From a virus: a stretch of DNA of 63,240 nt. The notes below the pieces were generated by a model. The model saw only the letters and a program-made list of their open reading frames with translations. It did not search any database and had not been told where the DNA came from. The translations under genes were made by a program, and so were the position numbers. Shown here piece after piece: positions 47,328 through 54,834 of this stretch. Where the stretch lies: the IMG/VR virus record IMGVR_UViG_3300025144_000001, positions 1-63,240 of that record; one strand, given 5' to 3'. Positions within the stretch are counted from its first letter, which is position 1. The number at the start of each line of letters is the position of its first letter.

Positions 47328-48014
47328 TTATATTGGGGATGGTGTGAGTGGGGTTGGTTTTTGCGGGATGGGGCATTGGTTGCGGTAGTGGCAGTTGGTG
47401 CATTTGTATGGTTTGGGTGGGATTGGTTGGGCGGTGCCGTTGTAGGTGTCGATTATGGTGTTGAGGTTACGTTCGACTACGGCTTCGTGGAATGGTACAT
47501 ATATGGGTTCGTCGATGGGGCGGCTATCTTTGCTGCTTAAGTAGTGGATTTCGTGTTGTGATGCAATTTGAAAAGGGCGGTAAATTATGATTTTTGGGAG
47601 AAGTGGCTTTAAGATCCATGCGTATATTTGAACTTGGAAGATGTAGGGGCTTGCGTAGAACCAATCCAACCCAGCGCCAGCGGTTGTTTTAACTTCAATT
47701 ATTATGAAGTTCCAGTAATGTAGGCGGAAGTCGTCGATGTCTCCGAAAATGTCAAAGTTCCTTAACTGTCGGTGAAAATATTTCTGTCCCTTCTTAAACT
47801 TTGATTCAACCTTAAAGTATTGTAGGGCGTTCCAAACACCTTGTTCCCGCGGGCTTTTCGGCCGTGAAGTCGCCCACTTATGTATCTCGGTTCCACGGTT
47901 ATGCGCTTTCGTTGACGGCGGGTAAACTCCGTGCAATTGAAACAAACATTGTTGGCTACAGTAAAACCATCTGCTCAATGTGGATGCATGTGCTTCAACT
48001 AGCATTTCACTCAT
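47328..48014 (-). CDS. Cas4/RecB-like PD-(D/E)XK nuclease with iron-sulfur cysteines
   Basis: 228 aa from the ATG at 48014 (MSEMLVEAH), which overlaps the upstream stop. FYCSQQC at the N-terminus and CTNCHYRNQCP at the C-terminus give four-plus Cys for a 4Fe-4S cluster. GDIDDFRL supplies Asp and IIIEVKTT the ExK of the nuclease core; RNRGTEIHKW-like His lies before. Such enzymes resect DNA ends for recombination. Confidence 0.8.
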   Translation of the reverse strand: MSEMLVEAHASTLSRWFYCSQQCLFQLHGVYPPSTKAHNRGTEIHKWATSRPKSPREQGVWNALQYFKVESKFKKGQKYFHRQLRNFDIFGDIDDFRLHYWNFIIIEVKTTAGAGLDWFYASPYIFQVQIYAWILKPLLPKIIIYRPFQIASQHEIHYLSSKDSRPIDEPIYVPFHEAVVERNLNTIIDTYNGTAQPIPPKPYKCTNCHYRNQCPIPQKPTPLTPSPI

Positions 48015-48136
48015 TCCAATGTTAGCCTCCGTATTAGCGGTGTGAACGTGCATATGATCGCGAGCAAGGCAACCCACGCTACGATAACCGCAACTTGCAC
48101 CGCCATGTCGTGGAACACCCAGTCAACCAAACTCAT
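48011..48136 (-). CDS. 41-aa membrane microprotein
   Basis: MSLVDWVFHDMAVQVAVIVAWVALLAIICTFTPLIRR... is one transmembrane helix with basic end. It overlaps the methylase stop by 14 nt and the nuclease start by ATGA. Confidence 0.55.
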   Translation of the reverse strand: MSLVDWVFHDMAVQVAVIVAWVALLAIICTFTPLIRRLTLE

Positions 48137-49220
48137 CTAACTTCACCATGAAATCGGCTAGTCGGTTACGCGCCATCTCACAGTAGTCGCGGTTAATGTC
48201 TACGCCTATCCATCGGCGATTCAGTTTCGCCGCAACCAGACAAGTCGTACCGCTACCGCAGAAAGGATCAAGCACAATGCCGTCGGGCGGACACGCGGCT
48301 TTAATCGGCATAACGCAGAGATCCTCGGGGAAAACTGCGAAGTGAGCATCCTTAAACGGCTTAGTGTTAATCGACCAAAAATCACCGGGATTAGCACCGT
48401 CAGGATGAAATCCGTCTTCATTGAAGTAGCCTGAATGTCGGCCTCCAATTGCATATTGCCCGCTTTCACTCTTGTAAACGTCGCCGGGGTTTTTGCCAAG
48501 CGGCTTTGGCCATCTTTCATGTGGTCCAATTGATTTATCATGGGGACCGCCGAGATATTTTGTTTGTTTTCTCCCGTCATATTGATGTGGTTGCCGTATC
48601 GCATCCAAATCAAAGTAGTATTTGCGGTTCTTCACGAAATGGTAGATGCGCTCCGTCTTCTCCGTCAACCGATCTCGAACGCTTTCAGGCATAGCATTAC
48701 TTTTATACCACGTTATTTCATTCCGCAAAATCCACCCGTCTTCCTGCAGGGCGATGGCGACACGGGCGGGAATCATCAACTTCTGCTTCGGAGTCAACCA
48801 ATTAGACAAAGGTTCGCGGTGAACTAATCCTTTCGCATCATCACAGGAGAAGAATCCTTTATTGGTTAGTTGTTCCGAGCTAGACCCTAAATCGCTTTTG
48901 CTTCTACCCGTTACACTTCCATAATATGTGTCGCCTAGCACGAGGTACATGGAACCGTCTTTCCGCAACACACGCCGCAATTCACGGCAAACTGCTACGA
49001 GATGCTGAATGTAAAGCGATGGGTGAGGCTCAAGACCCAACTGACCACGCCAAGCACCACACCAAATTGCTTCCGTACTTGAACCGTAATCCCTCAATCC
49101 CCAATACGGCGGACTTGTCATAATCACGTGAATGGATTCGTCTGGTAATTGCTTCGTAAAAGCCATTACGTCTGAGCAATGGATTTTATTCACAAGGTCA
49201 ACAAGGCTCGATGCCGTCAC
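48123..49220 (-). CDS. DNA methylase (N4-cytosine/N6-adenine, beta class)
   Basis: 365 aa. The catalytic motif TSPPYWGLRDYG comes first, and the SAM-binding motif DPFCGSGTT comes near the C-terminus, the order of beta-class amino-methyltransferases. The target domain lies between (GPHERWPKPLGKNPGDVY). No restriction enzyme lies beside it, so it may be an orphan that protects viral DNA from host restriction. Start GTG at 49220 is preceded by ACGGAG but spacing is poor. Confidence 0.9.
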   Translation of the reverse strand: MTASSLVDLVNKIHCSDVMAFTKQLPDESIHVIMTSPPYWGLRDYGSSTEAIWCGAWRGQLGLEPHPSLYIQHLVAVCRELRRVLRKDGSMYLVLGDTYYGSVTGRSKSDLGSSSEQLTNKGFFSCDDAKGLVHREPLSNWLTPKQKLMIPARVAIALQEDGWILRNEITWYKSNAMPESVRDRLTEKTERIYHFVKNRKYYFDLDAIRQPHQYDGRKQTKYLGGPHDKSIGPHERWPKPLGKNPGDVYKSESGQYAIGGRHSGYFNEDGFHPDGANPGDFWSINTKPFKDAHFAVFPEDLCVMPIKAACPPDGIVLDPFCGSGTTCLVAAKLNRRWIGVDINRDYCEMARNRLADFMVKLDEFG

Positions 49221-49236
49221 CTCCGTTTAGTTTCAC

Positions 49237-49404
49237 CTACTTGCTTGTTTTGCGTTTCGGCGTGTCGAGGCGGAAGATTACGTAGCATATGAGCAGCATG
49301 ATGAACCATACGAGTGGGATGAGTGTGATTGGGATTTCCGCGAAGCAAGCTACTGCGATTAGGAGTAGTAAATAAATTTCAAGGAACGATAGCAGTTGAC
49401 CCAT
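49237..49404 (-). CDS. 55-aa membrane microprotein
   Basis: Two hydrophobic helices (FLEIYLLLIAVACFAEIPITLIPLV and FIMLLICYVIF) and a basic tail (RLDTPKRKTSK). It sits between the methylase and metallophosphoesterase genes. Another holin-shaped candidate. Confidence 0.6.
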   Translation of the reverse strand: MGQLLSFLEIYLLLLIAVACFAEIPITLIPLVWFIMLLICYVIFRLDTPKRKTSK

Positions 49405-49411
49405 TCCCCAT

Positions 49412-50233
49412 TCATTCGCTTATGTGTATGTCGTATCGGTAGGGGTCGATTTCGATGACTGCTATGCCGATTTTGCTCGGTTCCAAGTTTTTCTTTTCAA
49501 TGTAGCTTGTGGTGCCGACTTGATGTCCGCGCAAGAAGCCGCCGGTTAAAACGTAGGCTTTCTTATATTCCCGTATTTTAGTGGATGTCGGGTTGTGCTG
49601 TAAGCCTAATTGTATTTTGCGCCAGCCTTGTAAGTGGTGGATGTGCCCCATTAGGTAGATGTCGGCGATGTAGTCGTCGGCTATGTCTTCGAGTCGGTTT
49701 GTTGCGCCGCCTAGTCGTCTTCCCGAATAGTATCCGTGTGTGCTGAATATTGTCAGTCCACGTTTGTCGTGGCCAGCCGTTCTTTGTTTCCATCGGGTGT
49801 TCATCATTTGTAGATGTGTGAAAGCTTCCCAACCGAGATATTTGACACCTAACGGCTTACATAGGTCTTCAATCACATAGTCGTGAAAGTGCCGTTTCCG
49901 AAGAACATCATCATGGTTGCCGACATGCAAACCGATGCAACGGTCTTTAATCTTCTCAAACTGCTCGTATATTTCCCCGTACTGTTGGTCGGGAATCATG
50001 CAGTTCACATCTACTTCCGCGTAGTCCCATCGTTTCTCGTCGTGGCTTGGAACAATGCTGTCACCGTAGTCGCCCATGCCAATCCAAAAGCACTTCGGGT
50101 CCCGCTTAATCCACTCGATGATTTCAATGAGCTTCGCCCAATCGCAGTTCTTATGTCCGCGATGGATGTCGCCTAATGGGACAAGTCGAACCAGTTCACC
50201 CTCACAATCAATTGTGAACCTATGAATTTCCAA
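49412..50233 (-). CDS. Metallophosphoesterase (Mre11/SbcD-like superfamily)
   Basis: 273 aa with the whole calcineurin-type metal set: GDIHRGH, GMGDYGDS, GNHDD, THGYYSG and GHIHH. It could be a nuclease or phosphatase. Its position between two PD-(D/E)XK nucleases supports a role in DNA end processing. Confidence 0.85.
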   Translation of the reverse strand: MEIHRFTIDCEGELVRLVPLGDIHRGHKNCDWAKLIEIIEWIKRDPKCFWIGMGDYGDSIVPSHDEKRWDYAEVDVNCMIPDQQYGEIYEQFEKIKDRCIGLHVGNHDDVLRKRHFHDYVIEDLCKPLGVKYLGWEAFTHLQMMNTRWKQRTAGHDKRGLTIFSTHGYYSGRRLGGATNRLEDIADDYIADIYLMGHIHHLQGWRKIQLGLQHNPTSTKIREYKKAYVLTGGFLRGHQVGTTSYIEKKNLEPSKIGIAVIEIDPYRYDIHISE

Positions 50234-50785
50234 TCACTCATCTTTCTCCTTTTGTTTTCTTTCTTCACGTCGAATCTGCTTCATTCTTTCAACGGTTAAA
50301 AAACTTGAACGGGGGTCGTTGAACGGTTGGTCGTTGAGGTTTCCACGCATGTATTCAATGAACGACCAAAGCCATTTGCGGAATCCGTAGCGGTTGTTTT
50401 CGATTTCAGCCCATTGTATCAGGTCTTCGGCGATGTGGATGACTGCGTAGCCCATTCGGTCGCGTAATATGTGGTCGGTTACGTTGTCGCGGTCAATCTG
50501 TTTGGCGTCCTCGTGGGGTTTTCCGTCAACGTAGATTGCGACTTTATCTTTTTCATACAGGAAATCGGGTTTCGTACCCTTTCGGCCAGTTTCAACTTGC
50601 ACGTCCTCGGTGAACTCTATGAAGTGTTGCGGTTGGTTGTTCGGGGGTGGGGTGGGTTCAAGTTTGAATGCGGTGTCGCTGTAAAGAAATTTCCGTACGC
50701 GCATCTCGAGGCTTGTGTCCTGCGGAATCTTGCGCGGATCTATTTTCTGGGCGACAATCGGGTATAATGCGTAGCTTCTACTCAT
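50234..50785 (-). CDS. PD-(D/E)XK endonuclease, Vsr/DUF559-like
   Basis: 183 aa. LEMRVRKFLY, then KPDFLYEKDKVAIYVDGKPHED and DRDNVTDHILRDRMGYAVIHI give the Vsr-like endonuclease core (Asp, and IYVDG-x-x-H). The charged C-terminal tail may bind DNA. It would nick or cut DNA during repair or degradation of host DNA. Confidence 0.7.
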   Translation of the reverse strand: MSRSYALYPIVAQKIDPRKIPQDTSLEMRVRKFLYSDTAFKLEPTPPPNNQPQHFIEFTEDVQVETGRKGTKPDFLYEKDKVAIYVDGKPHEDAKQIDRDNVTDHILRDRMGYAVIHIAEDLIQWAEIENNRYGFRKWLWSFIEYMRGNLNDQPFNDPRSSFLTVERMKQIRREERKQKEKDE

Positions 50786-51001
50786 TCACTTATCCTCATA
50801 TTTTTCGTAATAGCGCCTAATCTGACAGTCGTAGACTTCGAGGTTGCCCTTTTCAGCGAATGCGATTACAAGTGTGTCCCCAGTCATTGCGAGTCCAACA
50901 AGTCTTTTACGGGCTTCCGCAACGCAGCGCGCGGCCATTTGGTCGCGTTCGGCTTCACTTATTTCAACCGCAACATGCGGCTTCAACACAAACTCACTCA
51001 T
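50786..51001 (-). CDS. Small hypothetical protein
   Basis: 71 aa, helical first half (ISEAERDQMAARCVAEARKRL) and beta second half (GDTLVIAFAEKGNLEVYDC). It couples upstream by ATGA and lies flush against the nuclease gene. Function is unknown. Confidence 0.6.
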   Translation of the reverse strand: MSEFVLKPHVAVEISEAERDQMAARCVAEARKRLVGLAMTGDTLVIAFAEKGNLEVYDCQIRRYYEKYEDK

Positions 51002-51093
51002 CGCATTAGCCTCTCCTGCAACTTATCCAACAGTGGGCAATCGTAACGAAAATCGCAGTATGTGCAACTCCACCAATCGAGGTGGTCTCGCAT
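50998..51093 (-). CDS. 31-aa Cys-rich microprotein
   Basis: The ATG at 51093 has a perfect AGGAGGA at 8-nt spacing. An in-frame ATG at 51144 would give 48 aa with one more Cys. SCTYCDFRYDCP is close to the C-terminal Cys cluster of the Cas4-like nuclease at 47328 (KCTNCHYRNQCP), so it may be an iron-sulfur or zinc piece derived from such an enzyme. Confidence 0.55.
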   Translation of the reverse strand: MRDHLDWWSCTYCDFRYDCPLLDKLQERLMR

Positions 51094-51110
51094 ATAATTG
51101 CAGTCCTCCT

Positions 51111-51263
51111 TTAGTCCTTCGGGTGGTAGTCGCTTCTTCCGCATGGCCGTCGCTTCCACTCTTCCAGTTTGTTCGGGTTCATTTTCCGAATAAAATCAGC
51201 GTAACCGCATGGAAATATGGCGCAGGTGTTGCAATTGCGACTTTCATCAAATAGCTTACTCAT
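51111..51263 (-). CDS. 50-aa Cys-containing microprotein
   Basis: CNTCAIFPCG followed by a helix and RRPCGRSDYH gives four Cys for a metal site. A GGGG...ATTGAAA stretch precedes the ATG. It sits in a run of coupled microgenes. Function is unknown. Confidence 0.55.
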   Translation of the reverse strand: MSKLFDESRNCNTCAIFPCGYADFIRKMNPNKLEEWKRRPCGRSDYHPKD

Positions 51264-51265
51264 TT

Positions 51266-51373
51266 TCAATACCCCGCTTTCCTTAGTTTATCCAATGCTT
51301 GTTTCCGCGTTAAACCTTCCTTCCTCATCAGGTCGCGGATCATGTCTTTCAAATCGCATTTACGCGCTGGCAT
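51266..51373 (-). CDS. 35-aa basic helical microprotein
   Basis: MPARKCDLKDMIRDLMRKEGLTRKQALDKLRKAGY, a short amphipathic helical protein similar in feel to a helix-hairpin unit. It overlaps the upstream stop by 14 nt. Likely nucleic-acid binding by its charge. Confidence 0.5.
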   Translation of the reverse strand: MPARKCDLKDMIRDLMRKEGLTRKQALDKLRKAGY

Positions 51374-51575
51374 CCTGTTTCACTTTCACTACGAGTATTG
51401 CTTGTTCGGGATCCCATTCTTCGGGGTTCGGTGTGCTTCGGCACCGCTTCAACTTGAAGTAGTATCGGCCGTAATCGTCTTTACCGCAAACTTGAACGGT
51501 TGCGATTCCCAATGTTCCTACGCCAAGTCGATCACGAATGCGACGGCACATTCCATCCGCCACACAATCGCTCAT
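51360..51575 (-). CDS. Small hypothetical protein
   Basis: 71 aa. The N-terminal half is Arg/Cys-rich (DGMCRRIRDRLGVG); the second half has beta strands (IATVQVCGKDDYGRYYFKLKRCR). Coupled at both ends to other microgenes. Not recognised. Confidence 0.55.
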   Translation of the reverse strand: MSDCVADGMCRRIRDRLGVGTLGIATVQVCGKDDYGRYYFKLKRCRSTPNPEEWDPEQAILVVKVKQDASA

Positions 51576-51919
51576 GCTTGTGGACTCCCAATGGTTCGCT
51601 TCGGTCCCTGCTTCTTCAATTCGTCATCGATGGCTTGGCTTAGTTCGCCTTTCGTGAACGATTCGGGGTCTTTGATTCCAAGGCGTTTGGCGAATGCGAT
51701 CTGCTTCGGTGTGGGGAAATATTCAGTTCCTTCGGGTGGTAATGGTTTGTGTGGTTGTGCCGCCGTTTGAGGGGTCGATGGCATTATAACCCCGGGGGGA
51801 TGCTTTTCAGGCACATTCACCGATTGACCCTCTTGCGGTTTCGGCACGGACACCGTTATCATGTATGTGCGGTCGGCTGAAATCCATTGGTGAATAATCT
51901 TCCACTCGGTTTCGCTCAT
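51572..51919 (-). CDS. Hypothetical protein with TPKQIAFAKRLGI domain
   Basis: 115 aa. The first 40 residues are beta-like, a Pro-rich linker follows, then FPTPKQIAFAKRLGIKDPESFTKGELSQAIDDEL. This C-terminal unit, with a KQ..FAK.LGI core, is often found at the ends of phage recombination or DNA-binding proteins. By position it may belong to the recombination group. Confidence 0.5.
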   Translation of the reverse strand: MSETEWKIIHQWISADRTYMITVSVPKPQEGQSVNVPEKHPPGVIMPSTPQTAAQPHKPLPPEGTEYFPTPKQIAFAKRLGIKDPESFTKGELSQAIDDELKKQGPKRTIGSPQA

Positions 51920-51922
51920 TCG

Positions 51923-52099
51923 CTACCATCCTTCCAAGTAGTCACATACCTTCAACGCAACGGCAAGTGCGCATACGCTACCGCTGGCACCGCAGAGAAA
52001 TGGGCTGAGAAGGAGGGAAAGTGCGAAGAAGGCGGAGATAGTGGCGCATCCTGAAGCTATAGTTATTGCGTATCGCAGTAACCTATTTTTCACTCTCAT
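51923..52099 (-). CDS. 58-aa membrane microprotein
   Basis: A basic N-terminus (MRVKNRLLRYA) and a long hydrophobic region with Ala/Ser/Cys (ITIASGCATISAFFALSLLLSPFLCGASGSVCALAVAL). Two helices are likely. It stands between the 52118 gene and the 51572 gene. Confidence 0.55.
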   Translation of the reverse strand: MRVKNRLLRYAITIASGCATISAFFALSLLLSPFLCGASGSVCALAVALKVCDYLEGW

Positions 52100-52117
52100 G
52101 TTTTATCATCCCTCATT

Positions 52118-52309
52118 TTAACAGTCGAGCTTTTTTCGAGTTGAGGTGTACTTGGACACTTCTATGAGAGCTAGGGCAAGCGTTGGAAAATACCTGTGTT
52201 CACAATCGAAATCTGAGTAGAGGATGTAGCCGTTGCGTACTCGCTTCAAGTGAAAGACTAATTCGACGCCATTTTCATCGAATGTTTCTATAGTGAGGAA
52301 TTGAAACAT
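52118..52309 (-). CDS. Small hypothetical protein
   Basis: 63 aa, a compact beta-hairpin pattern (MFQFLTIETFDENGVELVFHLKRVRNGYILYSDFD) and a helix. No family is recognised. Confidence 0.5.
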   Translation of the reverse strand: MFQFLTIETFDENGVELVFHLKRVRNGYILYSDFDCEHRYFPTLALALIEVSKYTSTRKKLDC

Positions 52310-52356
52310 TTTTGGTCGGAGAAGGTGACGAGTGTGAGGGATGGTTTAAGTATGTG

Positions 52357-52593
52357 TCAGGTTTTGTTTGTCGGTGTATGCTTGGGAAAAATGAGAAATT
52401 TGCGGATGTCATCTTTATCCCGCGCCACATGAATTAGGTCATGTGCTTCAAGCCACTTCACGATGACGCTGGCTTCCTGTCGGCTGATGTCGAGGCGCGC
52501 GGAGATTCCTTCGTAATCTAGTTTTCCTTCGCGTAAAAGGTGGTAGTACAACTGTGCGCGGCTGTCTGGACACAACCTCAAGAATCGAAGCAA
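52357..52593 (-). CDS. Winged-helix DNA-binding protein
   Basis: 78 aa starting at TTG 52593. RAQLYYHLLREGKLDYEGISARLDISRQEASVIVKWLEAHDLIHVAR is a winged helix-turn-helix with recognition helix SRQEASVIVKWLEAH. It follows another winged-helix gene, 4 nt after its stop, so the two are probably co-expressed regulators. Confidence 0.75.
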   Translation of the reverse strand: MLRFLRLCPDSRAQLYYHLLREGKLDYEGISARLDISRQEASVIVKWLEAHDLIHVARDKDDIRKFLIFPKHTPTNKT

Positions 52594-52597
52594 ATCT

Positions 52598-52978
52598 TCA
52601 GCCGAAAAGTTTCAAGTCCTCCTTCAACTTGTCGTTTAGGGTGGGGTTGACTAGGTTTTTGCCGAGAAGGCCTTGGCGTTTCAATGTGTGTTCCAGCACA
52701 TTGGCGTCGTAGTCGAGTTTACGCTTCCACTTCTTGAGCCAAACCTGTCGGTGTTTGCGGTTTGGAAGCTTATTGGCGTTAATCAACGTGTAAATGTTCG
52801 CGTGCGCGCAGTCCTGATGCTTCACCAGCACATATTCGTTTCGCCAGCGACCAAGACGGGCACCGACAATATGCGGCTCCAAATGTACGAGGCGACCAAC
52901 CTCCCTGGCCGATGCTACTCCGCCAAGCCGACGTAACGCCAAAATCAAATCCAAATCCGGCGAATTCAAATAATTCAA
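52598..52978 (-). CDS. Winged-helix-like regulator with basic C-terminal half
   Basis: 126 aa. LDLILALRRLGGVASAREVGRLVHLEPHIVGARLGRW is the helix-turn-helix domain; DCAHANIYTLI is the wing. The rest is Lys/Arg/Leu-rich. It likely controls one of the operons of this region. Confidence 0.65.
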   Translation of the reverse strand: MNYLNSPDLDLILALRRLGGVASAREVGRLVHLEPHIVGARLGRWRNEYVLVKHQDCAHANIYTLINANKLPNRKHRQVWLKKWKRKLDYDANVLEHTLKRQGLLGKNLVNPTLNDKLKEDLKLFG

Positions 52979-52985
52979 AGCTCAA

Positions 52986-53099
52986 TCACTCTTGTTCAAG
53001 TCTTCTCCTACTTCTCTCTCTTTCTGCAATTATCTTAGTGACAATTTCAACAACATCTTTGTATGTTGCACCAGGTTCAAATTCTATAATTATTTTCAT
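52986..53099 (-). CDS. 37-aa small protein
   Basis: The ATG at 53099 (MKIIIEFEPGATYKDVVEIVTKII) has GAGGTGAG upstream; a longer ORF from 53177 has no such site. One strand and one long charged helix that ends in a run of Arg/Glu. Function is unknown. Confidence 0.55.
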   Translation of the reverse strand: MKIIIEFEPGATYKDVVEIVTKIIAERERSRRRLEQE

Positions 53100-53142
53100 G
53101 TGTTTCTTCTCACCTCTGCAAGATGCGTTCTTTCCATAGTTT

Positions 53143-53373
53143 CTACATCCCTGAGCGCGCGAATGGTTGATCTTCAAGGTACGTTCCGTAAAACAATATC
53201 ACGAAGCATATTGTAGTTAGCACACCAAGTATTGTAGTGAAAACTGGATCGTTCGGTATTTGGTCGGGATGGAATACACGCAAGCATAATGCTGCCAAAA
53301 GCGGAAAGCCAATTAAGCCGATTTTCTGTAGCATCGAACCCTCTTCTTCATCGCGTTGATCTCGCGAAATCAT
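53143..53373 (-). CDS. Small membrane protein
   Basis: 76 aa: acidic N-terminus (RDQRDEEEG), two hydrophobic segments (IGLIGFPLLAALCL and TTILGVLTTICFVILFYGTYL). Not recognised. Confidence 0.55.
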   Translation of the reverse strand: MISRDQRDEEEGSMLQKIGLIGFPLLAALCLRVFHPDQIPNDPVFTTILGVLTTICFVILFYGTYLEDQPFARSGM

Positions 53374-53406
53374 TTTCCATATTCCTCCAAAAATTCTTCT
53401 AATTGG

Positions 53407-53622
53407 TTAGTCTATTTTCCTCCAGTATCCGCAGTAGTTGCCGAATTGGCGTTTGAATTGGTTGAGGTCGCCTTCGAACTGCGCGCGTACAACCACTTGG
53501 TCACTTGTGCTGGCACAAGCGTCTATCACTAATACGCGGCCGCGACGGTGAAGCCAATCCTTAATCGTGTCTATGCGTTCACGGTTCCGATTCATGTAAA
53601 CAACGAACTGCCATAAACTCAT
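53407..53622 (-). CDS. Small hypothetical protein
   Basis: 71 aa, alpha/beta (MSLWQFVVYMNRNRERIDTIKDWL, then VLVIDACASTSDQVVVRAQFEGD). Coupled by ATGA with a membrane microprotein upstream. No family recognised. Confidence 0.55.
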   Translation of the reverse strand: MSLWQFVVYMNRNRERIDTIKDWLHRRGRVLVIDACASTSDQVVVRAQFEGDLNQFKRQFGNYCGYWRKID

Positions 53623-53729
53623 CCGATCCTCACCAAACCTTTCTCAATCAACCCTACAACCAGCATGACTATGCAAATCGCAATGCCTAACCCCGCAACA
53701 ACATAAGTCTCCAAAACCCACCTTCTCAA
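53619..53729 (-). CDS. 36-aa membrane microprotein (TTG start)
   Basis: MRRWVLETYVVAGLGIAICIVMLVVGLIEKG... is a single transmembrane helix. TTG overlaps the upstream TGA (TTGA) and its own TGA overlaps the next ATG. AGGTGAGGGAG lies ahead at good distance. Confidence 0.55.
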   Translation of the reverse strand: MRRWVLETYVVAGLGIAICIVMLVVGLIEKGLVRIG

Positions 53730-53905
53730 GGCTTCTCCCTCACCTTAAAATAACGACATTTACTTGCTTTCTCATTCCCGTTGAATAAGCAAGATTCATC
53801 GCTCAGTGGGATACGGTTACAAATATAGTAGTGTATTCGACGCTCATACCGAACAGTTTCCGCTTGTTCCCGTCTATATTTACAATTTCTAATTCTCTCG
53901 CTCAT
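53726..53905 (-). CDS. Small basic Cys-containing protein
   Basis: 59 aa from the ATG at 53905 (MSERIRNCKYRREQ), preceded by GGCGAGGGAG; a start at 53941 is less supported. Four Cys (C8, then CNR, CLF, CRY) and many Tyr/Arg. It may bind nucleic acid through zinc. Not recognised. Confidence 0.5.
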   Translation of the reverse strand: MSERIRNCKYRREQAETVRYERRIHYYICNRIPLSDESCLFNGNEKASKCRYFKVREKP

Positions 53906-53924
53906 CTTATTTCTCCCTCGCCTA

Positions 53925-54101
53925 TCAATCTTGACACTCATTTTCTTTGTGGCTTAGGTAAACGTCTAGGTATCCGAAACTTTGCCCACACCGACATTTG
54001 TATGGATAAGCATCATACCCGCATTCTGCACAGTAACCAGATTCCTCATCGTAATCAGGATTTCCACATGCAGGACATTTCGTTTCTTTAGTTTCGCTCA
54101 T
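53925..54101 (-). CDS. Zinc ribbon plus zinc-finger protein
   Basis: 58 aa from the ATG at 54101, with AAAGGAG at 10-nt spacing. CPACG...CAECG is a zinc ribbon and CRCG...H-x4-C resembles a C2HC finger (CRCGQSFGYLDVYLSHKENEC). As the first gene of the leftward unit, opposite a ribbon-helix-helix gene, it is likely a regulator. Confidence 0.65.
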   Translation of the reverse strand: MSETKETKCPACGNPDYDEESGYCAECGYDAYPYKCRCGQSFGYLDVYLSHKENECQD

Positions 54102-54319
54102 TCGCGTCCAGCTCCTTTCTATTCCTGTGGTAAGTTGTGCAACATTGCCTAACTCCACTTACGAGTCCTTCTTGATTTTGAAGTTGTATCCGATTGTAGT
54201 GATGGTAATTCAAGTAATTATCGTAGGCATCCTGCTTATTAAGGTTTCGTTCATCGTGAACATTCGTTGAACTTCCCGAACCGCAAGCATTATTAGATTT
54301 GACATCAATCTGTTTAAGC
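54102..54319. other. Divergent intergenic region
   Basis: Between the leftward zinc ribbon gene and the rightward ribbon-helix-helix gene. A minus-strand frame (to 54321) runs through it but has poor composition and no ribosome site. AT-rich stretches around 54230-54245 and 54288-54315 may hold the back-to-back promoters. No clear repeats were found. Confidence 0.4.
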
Positions 54320-54451
54320 ATGGAAGATCGGACAACCATTTCATGCGAGCGCAAGACTAAGGAGAGGTTGGAGGGTCTCTTTCCACGTCGTATGGAGTGG
54401 GATGAGTTTTTGAACTGGGTTGCGGATAAAATGGAGAGGGAGAGGAGGTGA
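54320..54451 (+). CDS. 43-aa ribbon-helix-helix-like regulator
   Basis: MEDRTTISCERKTKERLEGLFPRRMEWDEFLNWVADKMERERR shows the TTISCERKTKERL strand-helix start and DEFLNWVADKM second helix of an RHH protein. It is the first gene of the rightward unit leading to the integrase and a good candidate for the repressor that binds the palindrome at 54782. Confidence 0.65.
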   Translation: MEDRTTISCERKTKERLEGLFPRRMEWDEFLNWVADKMERERR

Positions 54452-54460
54452 GAGAGAAAG

Positions 54461-54772
54461 ATGGGAAGACTTCATAATGTTGCTTGCGTCGTTGCGGCCA
54501 GCTCTGGCGCATTAAACTTCACCCTTGCATTCTTCTACGGATTGATTTCGCAGCGAATCATCTCCAAACTTGACATTCCCTTCAGTGATGGTGAGGCGTA
54601 TCTCCGTGTTCTGGATCAAATTGACATGGCTATGGCTCCGCATATTTGGATGAGTGACCTTTCTATGCTTCTCGGCATCATCTGTCTAGTTGCTGTCGGG
54701 ACCGCCACGTTCACCATACGCCTTAAACCCCGCGCGTATTGCGTTGAATGTGGTGCGAAGATTGAGGCATGA
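54461..54772 (+). CDS. Membrane protein with C-terminal Cys pair
   Basis: 103 aa. Two hydrophobic segments (ALNFTLAFFYGLI and MLLGIICLVAVGTATFTI) and CVECG at the end. A GAGAGGAGGTGAGAG Shine-Dalgarno precedes the ATG. It lies between the RHH gene and the integrase. Function is unknown. Confidence 0.6.
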   Translation: MGRLHNVACVVAASSGALNFTLAFFYGLISQRIISKLDIPFSDGEAYLRVLDQIDMAMAPHIWMSDLSMLLGIICLVAVGTATFTIRLKPRAYCVECGAKIEA

Positions 54773-54781
54773 TATCACCAT

Positions 54782-54805
54782 TTATGGAACATATATGTTC
54801 CATAA
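54782..54805. promoter_or_regulatory. Perfect 24-bp palindrome, probable operator
   Basis: Arms TTATGGAACATA and TATGTTCCATAA are exact reverse complements without spacer. It lies 10 bp behind the membrane protein stop and about 20 bp ahead of the TATA-like box of the integrase. It fits a dimeric repressor site; a terminator is less likely because no T-run follows. Confidence 0.65.
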
Positions 54806-54824
54806 GCCTTCATGGCGCATCGAA

Positions 54825-54834
54825 AGATATAAGT
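54825..54834 (+). promoter_or_regulatory. TATA-like box ahead of the integrase
   Basis: AGATATAAGT at the proper distance for a start near 54855, giving a leader of about 170 nt before the integrase TTG. The leader holds tiny frames at 54852-54908 (18 codons) and 54909-54956 (15 codons), which could be regulatory or chance. Confidence 0.45.

Noticed and set aside
49237-49404. Holin assignment for this and other two-helix microproteins (34536, 31564)
   Set aside because: Many small membrane proteins share this shape here and no lysis enzyme sits beside them, so a holin name is not supported.
52986-53177. 63-aa reading of the small protein
   Set aside because: The first 26 residues lack a ribosome site; GAGGTGAG at proper spacing marks the ATG at 53099.
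54088-54354. 88-aa minus-strand ORF
   Set aside because: Unusual polar composition (Asn, Tyr, His), no ribosome site, and it overlaps the rightward RHH gene; more likely a divergent promoter region.
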